NCBI GenBank assembly: GCA_037349105.1
Contig: JAYJMM010000034.1
Coordinates: 1,426,001-1,490,000 of the forward strand
Reading direction: 5' to 3'
DNA: 64,000 bases
Source: Limnomonas spitsbergensis
Taxonomy: Eukaryota; Chlorophyta; Chlorophyceae; Chlamydomonadales
Shown here in pieces: positions 35,088 to 45,461 of the stretch. Position 1 is the stretch's first letter; each line of letters opens with the position of its first letter. The notes under the pieces are model-generated. The model saw only the letters and a program-made list of their open reading frames with translations, searched no databases and was not told the DNA's origin. The position numbers and the translations under genes were made by a program.

Positions 35088-36959
35088 TTGATTGGAGATC
35101 CTGACCGCCACCAACAGCCAGAAGCGTCTAGGCGCAGCAGCATGCTAAGAGGGCTGGATCCCGTGACACCCATTGACGATGCGATAGCCGAAGAGGCGAT
35201 GCAGATTTCGCCAGGGCTGACAGGAGTACCCTTGGATGATGGCACTGTGCTTGTAGATGTGACCCGCAGAGGAATCGGGCGAGGCGGCCCTTTGCATGAC
35301 CCCCCAAGGCTGAGCATGGACGCGGAACAGTGGCCGGTGCCCGCTGGAGAAACACTCAGCCTCAACTCGGAGCCACCCACTGAGATGTCACATACCAGTT
35401 GTGTTGGAGAGGACAGAGCTGAGGGAGCCCCGATGCAGGTGCTGTCCGAAGGGGAAGGAACGCTGAGGTTCAAGGCTGCGCCAGGTCTCAAAGTGCCGAT
35501 CAAAAGGGAGACAGACGAGCCAGTGGAGTCAGACAGGACGGCGGTGACCCAATGGGACGTGCAGAAATGCAGTGAACCACGGGCCTAGGTGGAGTCAGCC
35601 AGGACGGCGGTGACCCAATGGGACGTGCAGAAATGCAGTGAACCACGGGCCCAGGTGGAGCCAGCCAGGACGGCGGTGACCCAATGGGACATGCAGAAAC
35701 GCAGTGAGCCAGGAGCCCAGAAGACGGCAGCAGATCCAGTGGAACAACCGTGGGCGGATCTGGTGTTGGAAGAAGAGCTGCCAGACCCTAGGAATAAGAC
35801 GCATGCGACATCGGGAGTGTTGCCAAGGGCGGAGCTGAACCAGCGGAAGCAGGCGAGGCCGCTCCGTGTCCCAATACAAGAGGCGGCCGGAGCCTCGGCG
35901 TACGGGACACCCATGTCCAGATTCCCCACCAGCTTGAGCAGGCAAGAGCAGGCAGCCAGGGTCGGATCCGACGGCAGGGAAAGGAATAGCAGCAGCCGGG
36001 CCGACAGCTTGTACGGTTTCTTCAACAACCCAGCGTGGACGCCAGTACCCGGGGAGCAAGAGCGGCCAAGGGAGCGGAACACTCGGGAGGCGTCGGGCTG
36101 CCGAGCTCGGCGGGGCGATCAGTGGAAGAGCTACAGCCGATAGGATGGAGGGGAATCCTGCAGTGGGCCGCATGCTTGTGGGAGCAGGTATGCTCCAGGT
36201 ATTTTGCCCGCCTATGCGATCAGGCGAGGGCGATCGAGGAGTTCATGAGCCACATCATCACCTGACGGAATGGGCAACGAAGGTTATGATGGGGGTCTCT
36301 CACACGCGGCAAGACAGAGCAACGCTGCTGGCAGCCCTGGGAGGGCTGTCCAAGGGAGCGACATGACAGCAGGCGGCCTTGGCGGTGAAAGCCTTTGCAT
36401 ACGAATGGTGCACCGGAGTGGTCGGAGATCAGGAGGAGCCCGAATCCGAGCAGGAGGAAGTGGAGCAGTCCCAGGAATGGGAAGGATTCGAGGCGGCCAG
36501 GCTGGAGCCAGATGACCTCGAAGAAGTCCAGCGGTGGCAAGAGCAGACAAGAGGAGCCGTGCCAGGCGCGAGCCAGGTCAGGTGGGAACAGCTGGAAGCA
36601 AGCAGCGAGCCCAGCCTCAGATACCAGCGGAGGAGCGAAGGGAGCAGGCCCTGGCCAAGTAGCCCCACAATTAGCGAGCAGCCGAGGCTGACCGACAGGT
36701 CTCTGGCCAGAATGGCGGAGCATAGCTCGGAGCCAAGAAGGGCAAGCAGGCAGGAGCACTGTGCGATGCTGCGGATTGTGGAAAACAAGGAGAACAACGG
36801 CCCGGGAGCCCAGGTGGATCACATCGCGGAGTTCCTTCGGGCCCAGGCGGCCCAGGCAAACAGAAGGGCGGAAGGGAGGAGCAGCTACCCCGACCAAGGG
36901 AGGATTCTGCAAGAAATCGAGCCAACAGGGAGCGCAGAGCCCGACGCCAGGCCAGGAAC
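35088..36959 (+). pseudogene. retroelement gag-like relic, copy B
   Basis: A 166-codon upstream frame (35088-35588) absent from copy A joins the 22-residue repeat (three units) and ends at the same TAG as copy A. The following sequence matches 19250-20524 of copy A with frameshifts near 36055 and a CAT insertion near 36255. It shares TGA at 36364, but has AGA where copy A has TGA 20224. At about 36925 it jumps to sequence matching 23578-23604 of copy A, so about 3 kb including the capsid-like domain, knuckle and protease is deleted. It is non-functional as it stands. Confidence 0.75.
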
Positions 36960-36960
36960 T

Positions 36961-37874
36961 CTGTCGCGGCACAGGAATGAGTGCACCAAGCAAAAAGAAT
37001 ACAAGACATTAAACAAGACTTAAACAAGACTTAAACAAGTACTAATAAACTCTTACAAAGCTTTATAGTAGGAGCTTAGTGATTCGCTGCAGTAACTCAA
37101 CGAACTCAGCTCGTTGACAAGTGATAGCTCCGACTACTCACCTGGATTTCTTCGATACTGTTGACAGGATTCCGTTAAGCCTCGACTCCTGAGGTTCTTC
37201 TAGACTTCCCAGGACGATCTTGGGCGAATGTGGCCGTTGATCTGCTGTGATGAGTCGCTTGCTTGGCGACTTCTGATGATTGAAGATATCTCAGATTGCT
37301 CAGATGGTCGACTTGGAGCCACAGGAAAGGCTTTGATGTGGAGATGTGATGGTTTGGTGGTGGTAATATCCAGCTGTAAGGCTGGAGATATGCCTTGTTA
37401 AGAGGCAGGAATAACTTGAATAGCTGCAAATAGTCGACTGTTGGCCTAGATGCTCTGCCAGCTTCGAATTGGAGACTTGTTGATGCTTATAGGGTCGTTG
37501 TTGGCCTAGATGCTCTGCCAGTTTCCCCTTAGTAAGACTTGGTGACGATTTACTTGCAGAAGTGATATTCAAGAACAATATCTGAGAACGTTAAGAGTCT
37601 ATTGAAGGCCGTGAAATCGCAGTAAGAAAGAAAAGTCAAGGACGTTACACCACAGGGCCATGCTGCATAGCTCGGCCGCCAGTAAGAAAGAAAAGTAAAG
37701 GACCCAGTTCGGGATCTTGTAAGACGGCAAACACACTTGTTCATGTTCACACATAACTTCCAACCGAAAAACGGTTGGCGCGGTCAAACGCACGGTGCAG
37801 TCATACGTCGTGGCAGCTGTCGCGGCACAGAGTGCACCCTAAGGAATGGGTGCACCAAGCAAAAATAATACAAG
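36961..37874. repeat. direct repeats flanking an 0.8-kb segment
   Basis: CTGTCGCGGCACAG followed by GTGCACCAAGCAAAAA(G/T)AATACAAGACATT occurs at 36961-37010 and 37818-37879. They could be ends of a small element or a solo duplication. The interior (37016-37817) holds no recognised gene. It contains the GACGTTACACCACAGGGCC motif and a duplicated GTTGGCCTAGATGCTCTGCC (37440, 37500). Confidence 0.65.
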
Positions 37875-37879
37875 ACATT

Positions 37880-38500
37880 CCCCCCCATATCGAAAATCAC
37901 GGGAGGTGGTTATTTGCAAAAACGACAGTGATTAAGAACTGCGTCTTGTCAACTATCTCACACATCTCAAGGAAAAATAACCTTCGGACATAATGAGCAC
38001 GCTTATGGCTTTTGCGCGTGCAACTCGCCACTTAACGTCTTTGGGACCTCTTTAGCTGAAGAGCCCAGTCTCCTAGCCATCGCTGTTCGCCCTTTAACAG
38101 ACTACGTCAGCTCTCTGATGCCACCTTAGTAACGGTAGACACCCTATACAAACTTCTCTACCCCGTCGAGGACTTTAAACCCCGTCAACAAAGAAAAAAC
38201 GATGAGGATGTCTATAGGCTCGCACCTAGACGTATGAGATGCCACCTCACGGTAGACACCTCCTAACTAGCTGAGACAATGCGTAACATGCACTGCCTTC
38301 CCTCCCCAGATATTGAAAATTGCACATAATTTTTGTTTGTTTTTGTTTGTAACCATATACCGCCCTGGGGTATGCAGTTGAGCAAATACATTGCTCCCCA
38401 TCTTGAGACGCATCGTGTCGTACATCTTCAGCTCCCCCTTCAACTGTATACTTCCACACCATCCTTCCACCACCAGTCGCCGCATCCACCACCAGCCGTA
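37880..38500. other. no supported gene
   Basis: Moderately AT-rich sequence with no convincing open frame or strong repeat. Confidence 0.4.
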
Positions 38501-38501
38501 C

Positions 38502-38790
38502 CATCCTATTTCCCAGCTCCAGTGAGCTCTCCAAGCGCTATCCTATTTCCCAGCTTCAGTGAGCTCTCCAAGCGCTATCCTATTTCCCAGCTCTAGTGAC
38601 CTCTCCAAGCGCTATCCTATTTCCCAGCTCGAGTGAGCTCTCCAAGCGCTATCCTATTTCCCAGCTCCAGTGAGCTCTCCAAGCGCTATCCTATTTCCCA
38701 GCTCCAGTGAGCTCTCCAAGCGCTATCCTATTTCCCAGCTCCAGTGAGCTCTCCAAGCGCTATCCTATTTCCCAGCTCCAGTGAGCTCTA
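38502..38790. repeat. 37-bp tandem repeat, about 8 units
   Basis: ATCCTATTTCCCAGCTCCAG followed by TGAGCTCTCCAAGCGCT recurs every 37 bp from 38502, with one or two substitutions per unit. Confidence 0.95.
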
Positions 38791-38833
38791 GCGTAACTCA
38801 AATCCAAATCCAGAATCTCTCTCCCCCCCCCCG

Positions 38834-38965
38834 GATCCAGTGATGATACAGTGAAGATCCAGCGCAGATCCAGTGAAGATCCAGCGAAGATCCAGTGTAG
38901 ATCCAGTGAAGATCCAACGCAGATCCAGTGCATATCCAGTGCATATCCAGTGAAGATCCAGCTCC
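38834..38965. repeat. AGATCCAGTGA microsatellite-like array
   Basis: Units of about 12 bp (GATCCAGTG(A/T)A, GATCCAGCGCA) repeat irregularly downstream of the 37-bp array. Confidence 0.9.
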
Positions 38966-38988
38966 TTCCGCCTCGTCCTTCATTTTTT

Positions 38989-39908
38989 TTAAATTAAATT
39001 TTTCAAAATTTGACCGGGAAAGACAAAGAACGAGAGGGTAGAAGCAGAGCAAGAAGGGTATCCAAAAAAAAAGCCCTCCTCATCTTCAACAGGGCCACCG
39101 CCCTCGGCGGCTCCCATCACCCTTCTTGCCTTGTTCTGCTTGTCAGGCCGCAGCTTGTAACCCGTCACGACGGCTTCTGGTTCCTCCAGTTCCGCTGCAA
39201 CATCACGCCGTGCAGCGCTAGTAGCGTCAGCTTCAGCAGCCCTGCATTGCTCACAAATCCAACAACCAACAGGGACAGAAGTAAGCCGTGGCACCAACCA
39301 GTATGTGTGAGTGCCTCGACCACAGCTGCCGCACAGAATCATGTTTTTAGCATTATCTGGCAACAAACATCTCCGGCAAGGGAAGTCTAATGCCGGCTTT
39401 TGCCATCTACTGGAAGGAGGTAATAGTCCTTCTATGGGCAAGTGACATGGTGCGCAGTTAATCACGTTCTCAACCACAGTCACCCTATTGCGACCAACCA
39501 GGATGATCACTCCGCTTTTGCGCACGTCAAACACACGTAGGGTCTTGTTGTTAAATGCAGCCGGTACTCATCCCGTACATACACAAACTGCCCCTCGGTA
39601 AACTTAAGTATTGATGGAAGATAACCGCCACTGCGGAGCCTTGCGTATCGCAGGGTGTCCCGCTGTTGAGCCACCAGAAGATTCTGGCCGACCATAACGC
39701 AGTTCTTGGCTAGCAGATCAGAGCGAAACAGTACAAGTTCAGCAGCAACATCCACATCCAGGTAATCCACAGCCTGATCCCCGTTCAACCTCTCCATGAT
39801 AGCGGAAGGGATGACTGGTTCACAGGAAAACAACAGCTGGTAGGGACTCATCAGAGTGCTGGCATGCTTTGTGACTCGGTACCCGAGTGCTATCCATGGC
39901 ACATACAT
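38989..39908 (-). pseudogene. Ty3/gypsy-like integrase C-terminal end joined to a PHD-type zinc finger
   Basis: Frame 39908-39507 encodes ALGYRVTKHASTLMSPYQLL and FSCEPVIPSAIMERLNG, matching the conserved end of retroviral-type integrase cores. Then comes GQFVYVRDEY of the C-terminal domain. The overlapping frame 39534-38989 encodes SGVIILVGRNRVTVVENV and a Cys4-His-Cys3 pattern: CRRC, LCGSCGRGTHTYWL, then WICEQC (about 39235-39385). This is a PHD-type finger. It ends in an acidic tail. The two frames overlap at 39507-39534, implying one frameshift. No upstream RT or RNase H is present. Confidence 0.7.
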
Positions 39909-40003
39909 GTCCCATGTTCTGCACAGTCACATAAGCGTTTCATGATCAGGAGACTCAGATGCATACTTAAACATTCTGCGAGGTATGACAGATTGACAGT
40001 AGC

Positions 40004-40721
40004 TCATGCAATAATTGGTATGCAAGCCTTGACAGACCTCATGGACCCAAGTGATATCATCATTATTAGGTTCGGCAGCGAGGGCCTGAGCTGAATATAA
40101 AAGATCATGGTGGCCTTAGCAATCAGTAGCGCAAAGCCAGCGCCGATTGCTAGGATGATCTTCCTTCCCCCCCCCAGCTCAGAGCACAAAGCATCGAAAC
40201 TGAAGATGAGAAAGAAGCTAGCTTAGGCAGCACAGATCATAATTCATAACCAAAACAGTAAATGACCAAAGCATGAATCGTCCGGAAATAACATTTCCTT
40301 GTAATGCATGATAGAAACACCAGGGAGGCGGGTGGGCACGGAGTGCCCTGATAAACCCCAGGTGGCGTGCTATGCTGTTGGTACCAACAGTATCAAGAGA
40401 GACAGAGTTTCCCAAGAAGGCTGCAGAATGACACAGCAATCTCATAGGTTCGGCAGAGCGCTGAACCATGTTGTAGAGAATTAAATAACAGCCGGAGAAT
40501 TCTTTTGCAACAAAATTGTACATATACAATTTCTCAGCAAGATCAACTAAATGAAGGTGCTCCTTGTCAACTGTGCAAGCGTCAGCTGGTGACCGGAAAT
40601 CACATGAAGATAACGCACATTCTGCACAGCATACCATGAGTGCAACCCATGCAACTTGCTTCAACCAGGTGCTGCTCAGGGATGGTAAGCCAAATTGGAC
40701 ACCTGCTGGCAGAAGGAACAA
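40004..40721 (-). CDS. candidate secreted/membrane protein gene, unknown family
   Basis: Frame 40721-40218 has a hydrophobic N-terminal region (QVAWVALMVCCAECALSS) and then a soluble helical segment (LVDLAEKLYMYNFVAKEFSG, LILYNMVQRSAEPMRLLC). A second candidate exon after ATCTTCAG (about 40204-40004) encodes a membrane helix, KIILAIGAGFALLIAKATMI. Together they resemble a signal-peptide and C-terminal-anchor protein, but I found no proven splice join and recognise no family. Confidence 0.35.
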
Positions 40722-41079
40722 AACATGTTTTGTCAGGCATCGAACTCATGCGACCAATCAGAAGCAGCGAGAAACATAGCAGTAGATTTGACGACTGGTT
40801 TTTAAATGTTTCAAGAAATCAGACGCTGGTTTGGGGGCTGTGACGCTACCAGTTATCTGGCCTGTGCAAGCAAGGGAGGGCCAAACAAGGCAAAGCACAA
40901 CCATGGCCTGCTTTTCAAAAAGGCCAGGCCGCTTCTGAATGCTGATTACGGTGATCGACTTTTCTTTTTAACATGTGACATGTACTGCTGTGAAGGTAGC
41001 AGATGCATGCGGCAAAGGTTTTCTTCATGAAGTAAAAAATGAAACACATTAACATGATTTCCAATTTCAAAATCTGATT

Positions 41080-41420
41080 GACAGATCTGTAGTTCAAAAT
41101 CTGACTCAAGATCTGCAGGTCAGGATCTTATCTTATCCAAAATTAGCAGGTCAGGTTCTGGAATTCATGACATGAACATGTTGATCTGGATTTTCAAGAT
41201 CGGCAGTTGCGTGACTGCAAATTTAAGAGTTGCAGTTTATAACATGCAATTTTAAGATCTGCAGTCTTAGCTCTGCCTTAGCTCTGCATTTCTAGATCTG
41301 CAGACTGTACATCTGCAGCTGAAAAATTGCAATTTCAAGAGCTGCAGATCTTGAGTGACTTGAACTTCAAGATCTGTAACCTTAGATCTGCAGGTTGTAC
41401 ATCTGCAGGTGAAGGGCTGA
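41080..41420. repeat. AGATCTGCAG-rich low-complexity region
   Basis: The motif (A)GATCTGCAG with TTCAAGATC or TTTTAAGATC spacers recurs at least ten times without fixed period. Confidence 0.8.
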
Positions 41421-42292
41421 TAGAACCATGTACCGGTATGCAGCCAAGGCAAGAAAAATCACAGGAGTACTGACCGCAGTTCTCTTGCCACTTTTACCGA
41501 TCAGATAATCACCAGTACATGTCGCTCCAACGTCGCTCTTACGAGCAGCCCTAGCACGGACACCCTTCTTGATGTCATGGTCTTCAGTTACATCAGTGAC
41601 TACGCTAGCGGCAACTCCAGCGGCAACGCTGATGGTGGCGCTTGCCGCTTTTAGAAGCTGTTCACACAGTAGGCAGCTGAAGCATTTGCGGCTCCGGCAG
41701 CAGCAGCGGCAGCGCCATGGGGCGCTAGCCGCATCACCCTTGCTCGTGGCCTTCTTGCGCATGGCACTCATGACTGCTGGCGCAGCCATGTAGACATCCA
41801 GGTCCAGGTCCAACTCCGCTGCGTGTGCCATTTTGGTGACGGCACGCGCGGCAGAGTCGGTTTCCAGCAGACGCTGCTAAGCTGGAGCGAAATCCTTGGT
41901 GGAGCTGCAGAGCTTGACATCGTTTGCGGCAGCGATTGCCCGGTGCTGAAGTTGCACGACGATCTGCTTTCCGCTGTACCTCAGTTCCGCTGCTTGCGCT
42001 CCTTACGCTCCGCATCGCTGAGCGGTGGCTTGGGCTCCCTCACTAGAGGAGGTGCCTCGTCACCACCGGACATCGGGGCCCGATGCATGCCCTGAGGCTT
42101 TTGCACAGGCCCGTCTGTCTGGCTCCTTCGACCGGCCAGGCTTTCACCACTGCCATCGTTGGAGCCAGAGGCGCCGCCAGTTGCCTTATGCCTAATTAAA
42201 GACGCGGCTTGACGGCGCCTGTCTTGTCGGCTTTCCTGGAGCAGCCATCCCTGACCTTCCGCCAGCTTCAGCGGGAACCGCCGGTCATGCAT
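41382..42292 (-). pseudogene. uncertain coding remnants
   Basis: Frames 42292-41981 (basic, SLIRHKATGGASGSND, ending SDAERKERKQRN) and 41831-41382 (MAHAAELDLDLDVYMAAPAV, Ala-rich) read like parts of one protein in different frames. No conserved domain is recognised. Confidence 0.2.
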
Positions 42293-42514
42293 ATGCAGCA
42301 GTTCAACATAGGGTTAAGCCCCTATGCGGCTGAACTCATGACAGCCCATCTTCCCCCCCCCCAACCTAAGTCAAAACTAACGAAGGTTGAGAAGGGGCTG
42401 TCTAAATTCGGGGATAGAATACCAGGAGGGGAAAAAAACATCCAATGAAGGCGCCTTAAAGGCAAATGCCAGCTGGCAGCTACGTGCTGCATGTGTGTAC
42501 TGGCAGATATGTAA

Positions 42515-42612
42515 TGCAGGAATGTACTTCAGACATGCACAGCAGATGTGTACTGCGGAAATGTACATCAGACATGCACAGCAGATGTGTACTGCGGAAA
42601 TGTATTGGCAAG
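42515..42612. repeat. 39-bp tandem repeat, about 2.5 units
   Basis: CAGATGTGTACTGCGGAAAT followed by GTACATCAGACATGCACAG is repeated exactly. Confidence 0.95.
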
Positions 42613-42816
42613 TACGTACAACACGGCAATCAGTTGGTGCACGTTTTCCAAGTTGATCGGATAGGTGCAGTTACCAAGCTCAGATCGGAATCACTAAATT
42701 AAATGGCAATTAAACATCTCGGCCATTTAGGATTGGACTGAGTTCTAGGCAAAGCGTCCCTTAAGACAGCCAGGACCGAACCCACATGTACCTTGAGGTG
42801 ATTATCAAGGCTTCCA

Positions 42817-43680
42817 TCAAAACAAGTAAAAAACATTTAACCGGAGGTTCGTGTTCCTCTGGTCTGTCTTGGTCAGGCTGGCCTGCTCGTCACGCTGGCC
42901 GCGGGCACCCTGGCTTAGGGCACACACTGGGGAATGCTGCTCAGAGAGGTCAGTCAGCATGGGCAGGGCAGGGCATGGGATGGTCTGGCTTCGGTCACTA
43001 GCAGCCTGACCAGTGTCAGCCCACATCTGCCGAATGTCCCACTCCCCCATCACGTGAGTCTGCACAAATTTGTGTGCATCAGGCACAGCCTGATCCTCCA
43101 ACTCAATTGGCTCGGATGGGTCCTTGTCTAGGGGGCCCATCTCTAGAACAATCTCATCTTGCTCTGGACCCTGACTCTCAAAGAGCGGGTCTCGTCTCCG
43201 GAATCTTGGCTCAGCTGTCAGAGATCTTGTGGAGGTCCCTCCCACAGTTGTGATTGACACCTCACCTCGGGTGCGCGAGCCACGCAGCCTTGTGGCTAGA
43301 TCTGAGGTGACCTCCCGGGGCCCTCATGGTGCCCGGAATGACTGAGTGCTTACCGGGTTCCTGTCAGCGGTCTGACTCACGTCGGTGATGTTGCCCATGC
43401 CCACCCCAAACATTCCCTTCACCTTCTTTGTCAGAAATGACCAGACGGTAGGGGACTGGTCATCTGTGATGGCGGCCGAGCAATGTGCCGGACCAGCTCC
43501 GGATCCAATCTCTGGACCTTCGCACCTTTAGTCGAAGGTGTACTCATGCATGGGCACCGCCTCCGGTGAGCATACATTGGTTGAGGCATGCTCTAGGGGC
43601 AGGGGTGACATTGACTGCCAGGATCCCATGGGAGTTTTAGGAATGGTCCCTAGGAACTGGCCCAAGGTCCACAACAATGA
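42817..43680 (-). CDS. candidate exons, acidic protein of unknown family
   Basis: A minus-strand segment (43680-43366) encodes LGQFLGTIPKTPMGSWQSMS and, after one TAA, TVWSFLTKKVKGMFGVGMGN. It then meets an AACCCG|GTAAGC donor. A second frame (43260-42817) encodes FESQGPEQDEIVLEMGPLDK and VQTHVMGEWDIRQMWADTGQ. The internal stop means a missing intron or a broken gene. No function is assigned. Confidence 0.3.
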
Positions 43681-44325
43681 CTCTTTACCTCGAGGTGTGG
43701 ACTGACTGGCCGCATGGCTTAATTCACTTGTGCAGCAGCATCACTGCGCCAGAAGCGGAACAGGGAGGTGCAGCTGATGCATGTGCAGCATCGGCAGCAA
43801 GACAGGAGGATGTAACAGGAGCGAGTGCAACACCAGGAGCAAATCGACAGAACTGCTGCCGTGCTCAGAGCACCTGCAAAGAAGTGAAGCTTGATATGAG
43901 AACCTAAGACTGGGTTCTGTTGTACAGCATATCTAAATCAGATGATGACCAGACACAGCTGACAGCATGCGCACCCTACCACCGATGGGACAGACAATAT
44001 GAGGCAAGACACAAGTACTCGTTAAGAGGTGTGTCAGGGACATATCAAATTGCTTGGAGCCTGGGGGCATCTGGATGGGCATCTGCACGCGATGATGGTG
44101 GGGACGATGGATGTATCACATTTTTTTAGTTACAGGTCAAGATCACAACGATACATAGGATACAAATCAGCTAAAATGTGTGGTCTTTAAGCAGATAGCC
44201 ACTCCTAATTCCTGAACAGTGAAATAAGTTGGCCAAACCGAAAAAACGACCACACTGCTACGCTTTGTGGACGTATGTTTTGACTTCTGACACAGCGTCT
44301 CTTGGTTGTTCTCACCTTTCATTTA

Positions 44326-45019
44326 GAGCGGATTCACACCTGATTCCCATCTATCGGTTTCGCATGGTTTCGCGTGGTTTCAGTTCGGTTCAGTTCGACG
44401 AAACCACGCCAACTGAAACCGGTCTCGGACCACCAGTTTCAGTTCGCTGGTTTCGCAAGGTTGGCTGGTTTCGTAAGTTTCGTCACGATTTGTCGGTATT
44501 GCTCGCTACGGTCTACATACCGCGCCCTGATTTTCAAATTACAGCTTCCTCAACTGTAGTTCTTTCTATACCTCCAACTGCTCGTTGCCATAAAGGTCGT
44601 CGGCAGCAATCAGACCCCAACTACGAGGCAAGGGCGCATCAAACAGCCTGCTAGGAACGTCATGCCGAATGAGAAGGCACAGCAGTAAAGGAATGTGTTA
44701 CTTGATTGAATATCTCCAATTGTCCCACCCTGAGGATGGGGTTGAGTCGGCTGAGGACGACATGCCATCCGATGTGCTCATCAGATCAGCATGGCAATGA
44801 CGACCATGTTGTCATGCTAGCCCGTGCTGTATTGTATGTTGTTGTATGTTGCTTTCCTGGCCACTTCACTGCATAAGCTGACGTCTAAGCATGCGACGGC
44901 CGCAAGGTTTAGTTTTTCTGATGTGAATTAGGTGAGAACGCAGGTTGCGAAACCAGTCGCCAAACTGACGAACTGAACCGAACCGAACTCGACGAACTGA
45001 ACTAGGTGTGAATTGGCTC
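44326..45019. mobile_element. 694-bp MITE with TTA target duplication (PIF/Harbinger-like)
   Basis: The ends GAGCGGATTCACACCT and, inverted, GAGCCAATTCACACCT form terminal inverted repeats. Just inside are GGTTCAGTTCGACG and its complement. TTA lies at both flanks (44323-44325 and 45020-45022). A 3-bp TTA/TAA duplication is typical of PIF/Harbinger. There is no transposase. Confidence 0.8.
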
Positions 45020-45304
45020 TTACCTATGACAACTATGAAATAACATGTATGGGCAAAACATTATAGTTTCTGCTACCGGTATGATGGCTACTGCACCCAG
45101 GGCAAATCAGATTGTGGCAGTTTTAGTTCAGTTTCAGTAGTGCATCACCAACTGTCTGTATGGTCCCTAAACAGGCCCCAACTTTCAGGCATTAAGTAAT
45201 CGAAACGGCTTTCATACGCCGCATCGAAAAAGGCATGCATGAAAATTATGAATGCAAAGGTCTGCTGACACAACAACATTTATTTTAGTGAGCTCAACCT
45301 ACAC

Positions 45305-45450
45305 GTCAGTTAACTCATGGTGTTCATCCATGGGCCATCCCTGCTGCCTGGCCCACCAAGCGCAGGCCCATCAAGCTGTTGTCCTCATCGGCCAAGTAGT
45401 GGCCGCCGCCCATCGGCCTGCCCGAATGTAGTCTGGTGCGCAACAAAGAA
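45305..45450 (+). mobile_element. short TIR element, copy downstream of SERGT1-like A
   Basis: GGGCCATCCCTGCTGCCTGG, CATCGGCCAAGTAGTGGCC, GTCTGGTGCGCAACAAAG match the core and 3' end of the family. It sits immediately downstream of, or within the 3' UTR of, the gene ending at 45462. It is the only copy outside an intron. Confidence 0.65.
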
Positions 45451-45461
45451 CCACTGCCAGC

